A stretch of 64,000 nt of DNA from Tetradesmus obliquus (Eukaryota; Chlorophyta; Chlorophyceae; Sphaeropleales; Scenedesmaceae): positions 3,968,001 through 4,032,000 of the forward strand of contig CP126196.1 of assembly GCA_030272155.1 (NCBI GenBank). Direction: 5' to 3'. The position numbers and the translations under genes were made by a program. Within the stretch, counting starts at the first letter, position 1. Each line of letters opens with the position of its first letter. Positions 54,256-64,000 of this stretch are shown piece by piece. The notes under the pieces are model-generated. The model saw only the letters and a program-made list of their open reading frames with translations, ran no database searches and was not told the origin of the DNA.

Positions 54256-56906
54256 ACAAGCAATGCTTCCTCTTCTCGGCAGTATTTTATCTCTACTTTC
54301 TGCACCTGCTGCCACAGGCCAACCTGGACCTGATGGTGGTGCTGTGCAAGAGGCAGTTTCAGCGGCTGATGCACAAGCAATGCAAGCAGTGCTGTCTCGT
54401 CTGCACCATGTGTCTCCTTTTCCTGTGCTGCCTGCAGGCCAACCTGGACCAAATGGTAGCATTGTGTGAGGAGCAGCTACAGCGGCGGGCCCGCAGCGCC
54501 ACCTTGCAGGAGCTGTCAGCACTCACAACAGCAGAAGCAGATGCAGCAGCAGCGCTGCAGACAATCAGCAGCAGCAGCAGCGGCAGTGGCAGCGGCAGCA
54601 ACGGCTACCGAGAGTGTGGCTGTGATGATGATGATGACGGGAGGCTGGGCAGCAGCAGCAGCTGCTTGGACTGCAACACGTATGTCACACCAGCCTGGTG
54701 GAGCCTCAAGGTGGGTGTGTCCCAGAGCAGTGTGTGTTGTGTCCCAGCGTGTCACAGTGGGTGTTGCTAGGAGGAAGCTGGGACACACCAGCCTGGTAGA
54801 GCCTCAAGGTGGGTGTGTCCCAGAGCAGTGTGTGTTGTATCCCAGCGTGTCACAGTGTGTGTTGCTAGGAGGAAGCTGGGACACACCAGCCTGGTGGAGC
54901 CTCAAGGTGGGTGTGTCCCACAGCAGTGCGTGATGTGTGTCGGGGTTTCACAGTGTGTGTTGCAGGTAGGCAGCTGGGACACACCAGCCTGGTGGAGCCT
55001 CAAGGTGGGTGTGTCCCAGAGCAATGGCTGCTGACGGCAGCAACAGCTGCAGCTGGCGTCTAAACTGTAGCTTGAATTGTCATTTAAAGCGCCTACAGAA
55101 ACTACGCTGCTGCTGCTGCTGCTGCTGTATGCAGGTGCTGCTGCAGTATCGCACGCTGCGCAACTACCGCACGCCGATGTATGTGCTGCCGCGGCTGCTG
55201 GAGAAGCTGCTGTTTGCTGCGGTGCTGCTGTCGCTGTACTGGGGCAAGGTGCGTTATATACATGAAGTAGGTTCACACTATGACAGGATGATCTGCATGG
55301 TGTGGTACCGCTGCTGCTGGAGATGCTGCTGTTTGCGGCAGTGCCGCCGCCGCTGTACTGGGGCAAAGTGAGCTATGGTGTTACAGCTATCATAGCAGGG
55401 TGTTGACCCTGAAGCTGTGGTACATGTTGCTGACACAGCTGCTGTTTGCGGCGGTGCTGCTGTCACTCTACTGGGGCAAGATAGGTTGCATATCAAACAA
55501 GCTGTAAGTTGACACTGTGCATAACAGGACTACCGTGAATCGAGAGGCTTGCGTGTGCTGCCGTGGCTGCTTGAAAAGCTGCTGTTTGCTGCGGTGCTGC
55601 TGTCGCCCTGTTGGGGCAGGGTGGGTTGCATGCCTGAAAGGCACCAGGTTCACACTGTGCAGAATAGGGTGATCTTTGGCAGTGTGCTGCAGAGGCTGCT
55701 GTTTTAGGCTGTGGTGATGTTATCTGTTTTCCTGCCGTGCAGGGCACAGACTTCAGCACGCTCAACATCCCGGTGCTGTCCAGCCTGCTGTTCCTGATGG
55801 TGCTGGCCCCCAATTGTGCAGCCATGATGTACCTGCCAAGCATCGGCACGGACACACCAAAACAGCACTTTTTAAACCAGAACCCTCAACCCTAAACCAT
55901 GTTGTTGTCCGATTTTCTGCCGTGCAGGGCACAGATTTCAGCACGCTCAACATCCCCGTGCTCTCCAGCCTGCTGTTCCTGACGGTGCTGGCCCCAATCT
56001 GCGCAGCCATGATGTACCTGCCAAGCATTGGCATGGAGCGAGCACTGTATATCCGGGAGCGCAACGACGGCCTGTACCGGCCTGTTACATACCTGTTATT
56101 CAAGCTGTTAGATGAGCTGCTGATGATGGCGCCAGTGACGGCAGGCACGACAGCAGCGGTGTTCTTCGCGTGCAAGCTGCAGGGGAGCTACCTGCTGTTT
56201 TGGTTGGTGCAGTATGCCACACTCGCAAACGGCACAGGTGTGTCAGATGTGCGGGATGTGTTGAACGTGTCACCTGCAACGTGTTTTTCACTGTGCTGGT
56301 GCGGTACGCTATGCTGGCAAATGGTGAAGCGCAAACATGTGTCTGGAAGTGCCCTTTCATTGAAAAATGGTGCGAAGGGCTTGCTGTCTTGGGTGATGTG
56401 TGGGTGCATGACTCTGCACAAGACCGACAATGCTGCAGGGGAGCTACCTGCTGTTCTGGCTGGTGCAGTACGCCACACTCGCAAACGGCACAGGTGCGTC
56501 GAATGTGCCCAAAGCTTGTGCAGTGCCTTGGACACACAATTGCATGCTAGTGCATAGGGCAGCCGCTAGGGCAGCTACCTGCTGTTGTGGCTGATGCAGT
56601 ACGCCACACTCGCAAACGGCACAGGTGCGTTACACTGTAACATGACGTGCTGGAATCTTGAGTAGTGTTGTTTTTGGATTGTCATGACACCTTTTGCATG
56701 CTAGTGCATAGGGCAGCAACCTGCTGTTCTGGCTGGTTTGATTACAGATGCAGGTATCAAATTCAGATAGGTTGGTGTCATCTGCCTGCCACTGAAGTCA
56801 TCTGCCATCAGCTGCTTCGGCACTGGTCGCATCATGCCTGCTTGTGCCAGCTCCTGAAACGGGCCTGCCCAATTGGTGACATGGTGCTGCCATGGCTGCC
56901 TTCAGC

Positions 56907-56951
<45 letters not shown>

Positions 56952-57568
56952 GCTTTCATAACTGCTGCTGCTGCTGCTGCTGCTGCAGCTCTGGCGTACT
57001 TCCTTGCGAGCATCAGCCCCGGGCTGATGGTGGCGATGCCGCTGCTGTCATTCGTGCTCATCGTGAGCCTGGTGTGCTGCGGCTTCATGATCCGCGTGGC
57101 AGTCATGCCGGTGTACTGGTGAGTGCCCTCATAATTAACCAGTACGAAGGCCACAAGCAGTGCCTCTGACAGCCTTGCTGCTGCTGCCACTTGCTGCCAA
57201 ATCAATTGAACAGGTCCTGGGTTATGAGGGCCAACAAGGAGTTACTTGCAGCTGCACATCTGGATGCCCGCACACAGGTCTCACACTTGTTGTCTTTTCA
57301 ATCTGCTGCTGCCGCTGTCTCTTGCTGTTGCAATCGCAGGTCCTGGGCAGTAAAAGCCAACGTGGTGCACTACAGCTGGGGTGCCCTCATGATCAACCAG
57401 TACGAGGGCCACAAGCAGTCCCGCCTGGGCAGCATGAATGTGCTGTCCTACTTTGGCTATGCTGCTGGCGATGCTTGGATGCACCTGGCAATTGTGGTGG
57501 GCTTCTTCTTTGGCTGGTCCTTCCTGACATGGCTGGCCCTGGCCTACGCACGCAATTACAAGCGCTGA
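52522..57568 (+). CDS. ABCG-family half-transporter
   Basis: Eight exons: 52522-52647, 52848-52943, 53170-53910, 54438-54710, 55135-55248, 55928-56237, 56989-57118, 57340-57568. Phase closes to TGA (672 aa). Nucleotide-binding domain: Walker A GPSGSGKTT (about 76-84), signature ISGGQAKRLNIG (about 183), Walker B RVLFLDEPTSGLDS (about 202-215), H-loop TIHSP. It precedes the membrane domain, the reversed order typical of ABCG/White. Membrane segments include LSSLLFLTVLAPICAAMMYL, VTYLLFKLLDELLMMAPVTA, LMVAMPLLSFVLIVSLVCCG and LAIVVGFFFGWSFLTWLALA, with NYKR at the C-terminus. Half-transporters dimerise to export lipids or hydrophobic compounds; the substrate is not predictable. The linker in exon 4 is Ser/Gly/Asp-rich. 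The exon 4 donor is chosen as the first of four tandem copies. Confidence 0.93.
54319..54385 (+). repeat. Ghost copy of the 5' edge of ABCG exon 4
   Basis: CACAG|GCCAACCTGGACCTGATGG reads ANLDLMVVLCKRQFQRLMHK, against ANLDQMVALCEEQLQRRARS in the real exon at 54438. Confidence 0.9.
54687..55023 (+). repeat. 98-bp tandem repeat spanning the ABCG exon 4 donor
   Basis: Units start at 54687, 54785, 54883 and 54981 (exact 98-bp spacing; last unit partial). Each holds the exon end (PAWWSLK codons) followed by GTGGGTGTGTCCCA, so four equivalent donors precede one acceptor at 55135. Units are about 95% identical by eye. Confidence 0.93.
55303..55622 (+). repeat. Three ghost copies of the 3' edge of ABCG exon 5
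   Basis: About 55303-55370, 55431-55482 and 55548-55620 repeat LLEKLLFAAVLLSLYWGK. Donors are GTGAGC, ATAGGT (lost) and GTGGGT. Confidence 0.9.
55742..55856 (+). repeat. Ghost copy of the 5' third of ABCG exon 6
   Basis: GCAG|GGCACAGACTTCAGCACG... copies GTDFSTLNIPVLSSLLFLTV; a one-base insertion after LAPN breaks the frame. The real exon starts at 55928. Confidence 0.92.
56284..56745 (+). repeat. Four ghost copies of the 3' edge of ABCG exon 6
   Basis: About 56284-56325, 56436-56492, 56564-56624 and 56710-56747 repeat SYLLFWLVQYATLANGT. The two best keep GTGCGT donors; the last has an in-frame TGA. Confidence 0.88.
57128..57262 (+). repeat. Ghost fragments of ABCG exon 8 within the preceding intron
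   Basis: 57128-57158 repeats the MINQYEGHKQ codons; 57213-57262 repeats CAG|GTCCTGGG... (SWAVKANVV). The real exon starts at 57340. Confidence 0.8.
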
Positions 57569-57654
57569 GCTGCAGCACAATGGCGCACTTCTCCTCAAGT
57601 GTGTGACAAGTGCAACAGCAGCAGTGCCAGCAGCGGTTCCAGCATTGTCCTTTT

Positions 57655-58130
57655 TGGCATGGCTGGGCCTGCCTACGCACGCAACTACAAGCGCTGAGCG
57701 GGACAGGGCGTTGGCGCAGATCTAGTCAAGTGTATGACAGGTGCAACAGCAGCAGTACCAGCAGCGGTTGCGGCACTGGTGCTGGGCTAGGTGTGCAACT
57801 ACAAGCGCTGAGCAGTTGACGCCAATGTCGTGCTGGTGCAAACGCGGCAGCTGTAGCCGTGTTGCTGGTACTGGCGCTGGCTTATGCGCGCAACAACACC
57901 TGATGGGCTGGACTGCAGTGCGGCGGCCACCACAGCTTACGAATCAGCACTTCAGCAGCAGCATACGCAACTGTGATGGCGCTGGCATGCGTGCGCTGGC
58001 TGGTCCGTCCTGCAAGTACAAGCGCTATGTTGAATTGTGATATTCACAATGATACGGTGAAGGTCACACCAAGAGCAGCGGCAGCAGTGACGGCTGTGGT
58101 GCTACTCGCGCAACTGCAAGCGCCAATAGG
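57655..58130 (+). repeat. Array of decaying copies of the 3' end of the last ABCG exon
   Basis: Copies of LALAYARNYKR-stop occur at about 57655-57698, 57768-57812, 57868-57903, 57986-58030 and 58098-58129 (spacing about 110 bp), with a GTGCAACAGCAGCAGT(G/A)CCAGCAG block repeated between the first ones. All lie after the stop (57568). Confidence 0.87.
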
Positions 58131-58302
58131 AACTTCACCATGACTGCCACAACAGCGTCGCAGTGACAGTGGCTTTACCAGCAGGATTAGGGGAGGGGCC
58201 GGCAGCAGGCAGTAACTTTGCTGTTCTTGGCGCGTCAGCATATGCCCCTACAAGCGCTGCGCTGGCGGCACTGTGGCAGTACAGCGGCATTGCGACAGTG
58301 AC

Positions 58303-58348
<46 letters not shown>

Positions 58349-60489
58349 CAGTGATTGTGATGTATTATAGTTTGTGGGTGGCGGCTGGCCCCATCATGCC
58401 CTCTCTTACTTTTCTCTTGCATATTGTTCAAAGCAACAAATGGCTGTGACGCCTGGGCGCTAGTATTAGATGTCTCTGGCAAGACGCGGTTGCAACATGT
58501 TGGCACATGTGGCAATCTACTTGGTGGCCAGCCTCAGCATACGCTCTGTCTGCTGGCGCATGCTGGAGCGGTCTTATTGGCAGTGATGGGTGCTTGCTGG
58601 CTGACTCAGTCTACAGTGTAGATTGCACAATTGATTGGCATGCTGACACTGGCCGCCAGCTGGCAGCGCATGCACAGGGTTGTTCACTGCTGCGCTGGCA
58701 AGCAGCACAGTCCTTACATCAGATTGGTGTCGGTTGACCCGGGCTGTAACAGCAATGGGAGCTACTGCTCAGGCTGTAGCAGCAGCAGCATTATGAATGC
58801 TTGATACATTGATGACCAATGCACATATATGGTTCTTTGATGGCTTTGAACTCAACTCTACAGCAAGGACCCAAGTTGGTCAGCCACCGCATCAGCAGCT
58901 CAGCCTGCATACCATGCATGGTTTGCAGTACAGTTGAACATGCAGTCTAGTTGCACATGCAGTGTGATTGCATATGCTGCGTAGTCGTACCGTGCAGTCA
59001 CTTGTGCATGCTGTGCAGCATTGTACAGCTGTATTGCTGTACCGGCATCACGCCGTTGCTACATGGAGGCTTTGCAGATGGCCGTGTGTGCAGCTGCCCC
59101 CAAGGGTACATCGCCCCCGACGAGCACCTCCCTGTGACAGGTGTTCTTGCAGTGCAACTACGCAACATGCTGCATTGTGCTGTTGCAGATAGTGTTGCTT
59201 GCAGCTCTATGTACTGCTCAGCAGGCCTCATGCTTGAACTGCAGCTGCAGCTGTTCAGTGGCTTGGCCAGCAGCAGCCCGCTGATGAGCAGTTTTCAGGC
59301 CATACAGCGCCCTGGAATGATGCGGTTGCTGCACTCATACTGGAAAGCGCCTGCTTCTGAAACCTCGGCTGCAGGATAACACGACCTGATTGGCTTTTGC
59401 AGAGCACTTTTGTGACAGCTTGGCAGATGCCATCCAGCCTCAAAGCTTGAAAGGGAAAGCTTGAAACTTTCAATCCGTACAGCTGATGCACAGCAGTGCT
59501 CAGCAGTGCTGTAGCAGAGTCAAGGTCCAAGACTGTCAGCTTAATCACGTTTGATCGAGGTCAGTACCGTAACCTGTGCTGCCTTGCACTTCTCGGTATG
59601 AGCTGTCCTGCAAGGCGCACCTCCACGCCGCTGCCGTCAAGCAATCAGCCACTGCCGCAGTGCGGCACAATGGAGCAGTAGCAGCAGCAGCTGACAGTGT
59701 ATAGCCATGCCAACCTCTCGCACGGTTCGCTTGCAGCCTTTATCTCGAGATTAGTGTTATCAAAGCTTCCAGTACCTGCTGCTGCTCGAGATATGCACGA
59801 AGCCAAGTGTTTCAACCTACAGCCTCCGCTAGCCTGACCATCAGGCCCGGACTGCCGTAGCATCTCCAGCCCTGAAGTGCCACAGTTACATCGATGAAAC
59901 CGGAACTCATTATTTAATGAAAAGCCAAGCCCAGAAGATTCGCTCCCTACAAGCGCTTGACGCTGGGGCAGGAACCTTCCAACGACAGTGCTGCACAGGC
60001 GCTGCGGACCGCCCCACGCTTGACTCAAAGAGTTTTATGGCAGCGTTTGTATTACTTTGCGGCTGTCCGAAGGGCCTGTGTTCCTGCCGTGCTACATGCT
60101 GTTGGTTCTGTGGTATTTTCCTTCTCCTAACACAGTAGCATGTGGCAGCATATAGACGCCGCGCTGCGTACGTTCAAGCTATCCTGGTGCTTAGTGCAGC
60201 TGCACACAGTTAAATAGCTCTTGATCACTCCACGCAGCTGTAGTACGTGGTCCACCCCCCAGGTGCGTAGAGAGAACCCCTCACGACGCATTCAACGTAT
60301 CCTAGCATCAGCCTCGTAGAAAGATGTCTTTCGATGGTTCATTAGCTGTTTTCGTGCGCAGCGCAGCCGTCATGTGCAGAATGTCGTCAACATGTTGTGG
60401 TGCCTGGTACAACACTACTGGCTGATCAGCAGCAGCACGGCCACTACACCATCTCACGACTGCTTTGCTCAACGCAGACACGGACACTG
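58131..60489. other. Interval without recognised genes
   Basis: 2.4 kb between the ABCG 3' array and the secreted repeat protein. It contains a (CAG)n run at about 58310-58347 and short direct repeats near 59445-59510. No exon chain, RNA gene or domain was recognised; the end should contain the promoter of the next gene. Confidence 0.45.
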
Positions 60490-62770
60490 ATGTCCAAGTT
60501 CATCCTCGCAGCTGTGCTGCTGGTCAGCGTGCTGCTGTCTGCAGACGCATCCAACCCGATCAGGTAAGCAGCGTTCAGCGCGGACCATGAGGAATAAAGC
60601 AGTAATTTTGTTCTTCATTTTGCGATGGATAACAGAAAGAGTCACCCGGCAGCGGTGGTCGAGTTACACTGCTTTGACGGGCCAGTAGCACACGTGCCAG
60701 GAAACAGAAGCCTGTGTAGCTTGCGTAAAATTTGTATCAGTAGATTGTATGCTGGTGACGTCGGTGTGTTCCAGAGTTCGCTGAAATTCAGCTCGATCCA
60801 GTCAACGCACGGGTGACACTCGGCAGAACCGGGTGACACCACGTTGTGCTGCGATCCTACTGCCTGATCAGCGCTCTGTCCTACTAAACTTCCACGATGT
60901 GAATGGCTAATTTCCACCATGCAAGCTTCAAACAGAACAGGAACACGCATGGTCTTCATGCCACTTGCCACCAACGCTGCTGCTGCTGCTGCTGCTGCTG
61001 CTCTGTGCAGGGGTCTGTTCTCCAAGGGCGCCCGCAAGCTGCAGCAGGCATCCGCAACAGCCTTCGGCAACATCGACGCCAACTACGCCTTCAGCACAAA
61101 CAACGTGCTGTGGTCCTCCCAGACAGTCATCACCAAGGATGGTGTAACCCGTAAGATCAGCCCCATGGTGAAGGGCAAGTCCAAGAGCGGCCGCAAGCTG
61201 ATGCAGCCCGCGGGCACCATCGACATCGACTACGGCTGGTCCACCAACAACCTGCTGTACACCTGGCAGTACAAGCTGGACGGCACAGGCTCCACACAGG
61301 TGCGGCGCGTTCACTGTTGATGCTGCTGCTTGCCGACAGATGTGCAGCACAAAGGCATGGTGCTTGTTGACAGGGGCAGCTGGCACAGTGCATTGGCTTC
61401 CAGGCTGATGCAGAGGACAGTGAAAAGTACATTGTGTGTGTTGAAATGACGCTAGCGTACGCACAAATTCAATCACGCGCGACGTTTTCAGCGCCCTGAA
61501 TGTTGTGTAGTGGTGCACGGGGAATACTTGCAGGAGCTTGTCTTCCTCAGCTTGAAAGAACTGGGAAGGGCTGTCTTTTACCACAGGGGTTTACTGCTAC
61601 GTGCATGTTTTCTTCTGCTGCTGACTGTTAGCAGTAGATCATGCACCCATGATTGTTGCCACCAGCCAAACAGGGATAGTGTTGAACCCTGCACGCAGCC
61701 GACCGCACCATGCGCGCTGCTCACAACCAAAGCTGCAGGTTCAGACCACGGATGGGAGTACCCAACCACATTCCTCGCCCTCCCCAAAACACATTGCAAG
61801 AACAGCTGATCAAAACACGCACAAACACTGCTGCTGTTCCATACATAGGTGTTGCATGCAACTGGGTTGCTGGCTGGGTACTGTTAATGCCAGCAGTGCC
61901 TCTGCGGCTGACGGCACCAGGCCTATAGCGCAGTATGTTGCATTGTGCTTGTGTGACCTGCATATACTTCGAAACTCTTTATACCAGGCCTTGATATAGC
62001 TTGTCAATGGCAGACAGTTGCCCAGCTAGCTGGTGTTGGCAACAGCACACCCAAAACCATATGTCCAGGGTACTCAAATCTGTCCTGCCGTGCCTGTTCT
62101 GCTGCATGCTTGCAGAAAGTGTCCCCCATGGTGAAGGGCAAGTCCAAGTCCAAGAGCGGCCGCAAGCTGATGCAGCCCGCAGGCACCATCGACATCGACT
62201 ACGGCTGGTCCACCAACAACCTGCTGTACACCTGGCAGTACAAGCTGGACGGCACAGGCTCCACACAGGTGAAACACACAGGGCATGTGGCTGCTGCTGT
62301 TGCTGCTGCTATGCTGCTGCTGCTTGCCCAGCAGCTTACAGAGGGCGTAGAGGGCTCACATCCGTGTTTTCACTTGGCATTCACTTCGACATACACTGGT
62401 CATATAGGAAGCTGCTAGCAGCTCAGCTCAGGCTGTCAGTCACAGGTTCAAACCAAGGGTCACCTCTGTGTGCAGCTGACATACAGTGCTTGTCACGGAT
62501 TGGTGCGGTCTTTTGCAAAGCAAGAGCACATGCTGTTGAAAGCATATCGTTACTCAGTAGCATGCTGAACAGCCCAACCTTCTGCTGCAGTAGTTGCACT
62601 CATTGCTGCTTCACGCTTCATGGTGTAGCAAATGGTCTGCAAGTGCTGGCGGCTTTTTCCTGCAAGTGCAGCCCCACTGTCAACTCACAACGTATTATCT
62701 GCCTGCTGCTGCCGCTCTGCAGAAAGTGTCACCCATGGTGAAGAGCAAGTCCAAGTCCAAGAGCGGTTAG
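60490..62770 (+). CDS. Small secreted basic protein built from duplicated exons, unknown function
   Basis: Four exons: 60490-60563, 61011-61299, 62116-62268, 62723-62770, in phase to TAG (187 aa). The N-terminal MSKFILAAVLLVSVLLSADA is a clear signal peptide. Exon 2 encodes an N-terminal unit (FGNIDANYAFSTNNVLWSSQ) and a second unit, KISPMVKGKSKSGRKLMQPA then GTIDIDYGWSTNNLLYTWQY-KLDGTGSTQ. Exon 3 repeats the second unit almost perfectly (KVSPMVKGKSKSKSGRKLMQ, then the same GTIDIDYGWSTNN block). Exon 4 is a 15-residue partial copy (KVSPMVKSKSKSKSG) ending in TAG. The shared core D-x-x-Y-x-x-S-T-N-N-x-L-Y/W suggests three related modules joined by Lys/Ser linkers. I recognise no family. It may be a cell-wall or extracellular protein. 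If exon 3 or 4 is skipped, shorter in-phase forms result. Confidence 0.7.
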
Positions 62771-64000
62771 AGCCCCAAAATGCAGCAACACAAGCTGCAG
62801 CGTGAGCTTGTGTATGCGTCATCCCTCTGAGGCTGCTCATTGAGTGGGCGGCAGCTGCTCAATGCTGGACTGTGTGTGGCAGCAACCAACTTGGACACTA
62901 GGGTTCGGCAGTTCTGACAGCTGTGTAAACTGCTGTTGTGCACTGTTGCAAGCAGCAGCAGCAGCAGCCCCGTCCTCAGATGTACTGCGTAATACTTACT
63001 GCCTTTGCTCTTATAGCAGCTGCATGCGTGCTGTGCGCCACTGCACTGCGTGCAGCCTGCGTGTTCAGCTGTGGCAAAGGTAAATGACACTTGCAGGATG
63101 CGGCCCTGTGGCTGTGGCTGTAGCATTACTGAGACAACAGCAGCCCTGTGGCATTGCTGTATGCATGTGCAACTGCTGCATGCTTTCCACGCTATGTACA
63201 GTTGTGCATGCACATACTACAGACACTGGTATGTTTGTGCAAGTGCCCATGCCGTAAAGTAATCTTTTTCCCTTGCGAGCCAGTTCAAATGATCCCTGCA
63301 TACCTGCTGTGCTGCAAGGCAACTGCAGCTTGCTGACTTACATCTGTAGCTGCCTTCATACATCGCTGCTCTTTGATTCGGAACGATCCTGAGATGGTTG
63401 GTTCTCTCCCGGCTGAGTCTAGTGCTTCAGAGACTGAGTACTCTGAGCTTGTTGAGGTCTCCGACGCTTGGTGTCTGTGTTTCTGTTTTGTGCTTTCTGG
63501 ACCCTATGAGCCTTGTCTGGCTCCTTAGTGGGTGGGCTTGTGGCCCTACTTTGGTAACTGGTAACTGGTAACACACAAATGGTTGCTGTGACATGTGCCA
63601 GGTGCACCCACCCCCATGCATTGCCAGTGGCAATGCACTATACATTGTGGGGTTTCATTTCATTGCTTTTCTCGCATCCTGCAAGCAGCATGCCACAGTG
63701 CATGCTGTGCATGCGGTACAGGCTGCGCTGTGTGATATGAAGGGAACGAGAGTGCTGTACGGACTGAGCGTGTGTGATGATGGAGGATGTCCCAGTTGTG
63801 TGTGCGTGAGCAGACATGCACCATGTCTGCGATTTGTGGTGGCACCAAAGCAATGTAAAGGCAGGAGCTGCTATGGATGGTTATTCAAGAGCCTAGTGTG
63901 CCCTGCTGCTTTATGTTGAAATTTCGCAACGCAAGCAATGTTCGTAAGACCCACTAGTTGCTGTCAGGCAGCACCAGACAGGGTACCACTGCAACTTTGT
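62771..64000. other. Right-end interval without recognised genes
   Basis: 3' flank of the secreted protein gene plus 1.2 kb of unassigned sequence. It contains the second copy of the dispersed repeat. The frame at 63593-63919 (plus) has no domain or splice support. Confidence 0.45.
63498..63571 (+). repeat. Dispersed repeat, copy 2
   Basis: Matches 10486-10560 with only a few substitutions over about 65 bp (GAGCCTTGTCTGGCTCCTT, GTGGCCCTACTTTGGTAACT) and ends in tandem GGTAACT units. Same orientation, unrelated flanks. Confidence 0.78.

Noticed and set aside
59042-59180. EGF-like or Cys-rich fragment (RVCSCPQGYIAPDE)
   Set aside because: Isolated short frame with too few Cys and no neighbouring exons in phase.

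Overview
The window is nuclear DNA of a eukaryote, most likely a chlorophyte green alga of the Chlorophyceae (a Sphaeropleales-type alga is plausible; the genus cannot be fixed from sequence alone). Evidence: intron-dense genes with GT..TGCAG introns, coding sequence padded with polyQ, polyA and polyS runs, very many CTG/CAG microsatellites, and a gene set that fits an alga (VTC/SPX polyphosphate polymerase, PP2A-B55, PCID2, an ABCG half-transporter). There are no operons, no bacterial signals and no CRISPR array.

I built gene models by hand from splice sites and codon phase. In seven models the phase stays consistent through every intron to the stop codon. Layout: (1) minus strand, <1-3153, gamma-glutamyl-peptidase-like class I glutamine amidotransferase, 3' end outside the window. 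(2) plus, 3938-13768, a secreted CotH-kinase protein with lamin-tail domains at both ends, 17 exons, 944 aa. (3) 13769-17981, gene-free convergent interval with decayed tandem duplications. (4) minus, 17982-24119, PP2A regulatory subunit B55, 12 exons, 497 aa. (5) minus, 24494-30351, large Cys-rich/ankyrin protein, SBP-factor-like in layout, about 1292 aa. (6) minus, 32140-32271, a 43-codon Cys-rich ORF starting Met-Gly-Cys. (7) minus, 33234-34818, an S26 (mitochondrial inner-membrane protease-like) gene lacking both catalytic residues, ends unresolved. (8) plus, 36190-40691, PCID2/Thp1, 9 exons, 423 aa. (9) minus, 42259-51041, SPX-VTC polyphosphate polymerase, 8 exons, 1673 aa. (10) plus, 52522-57568, ABCG half-transporter, 8 exons, 672 aa. 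(11) plus, 60490-62770, a small secreted protein made of duplicated exons, 187 aa.

The most striking property is shared by almost every gene. Introns and 3' flanks are filled with direct-orientation, partial, decaying copies of the adjacent exon edge ('ghost exons'), usually carrying the copied donor or acceptor and sometimes still open. In the last gene such copies appear to have become real coding exons. A second recurrent feature is that long (CTG)n tracts run straight into the acceptor CAG, so a microsatellite forms the 3' splice-site context. The neighbouring genes share no evident pathway; what they share is this mode of local duplication.
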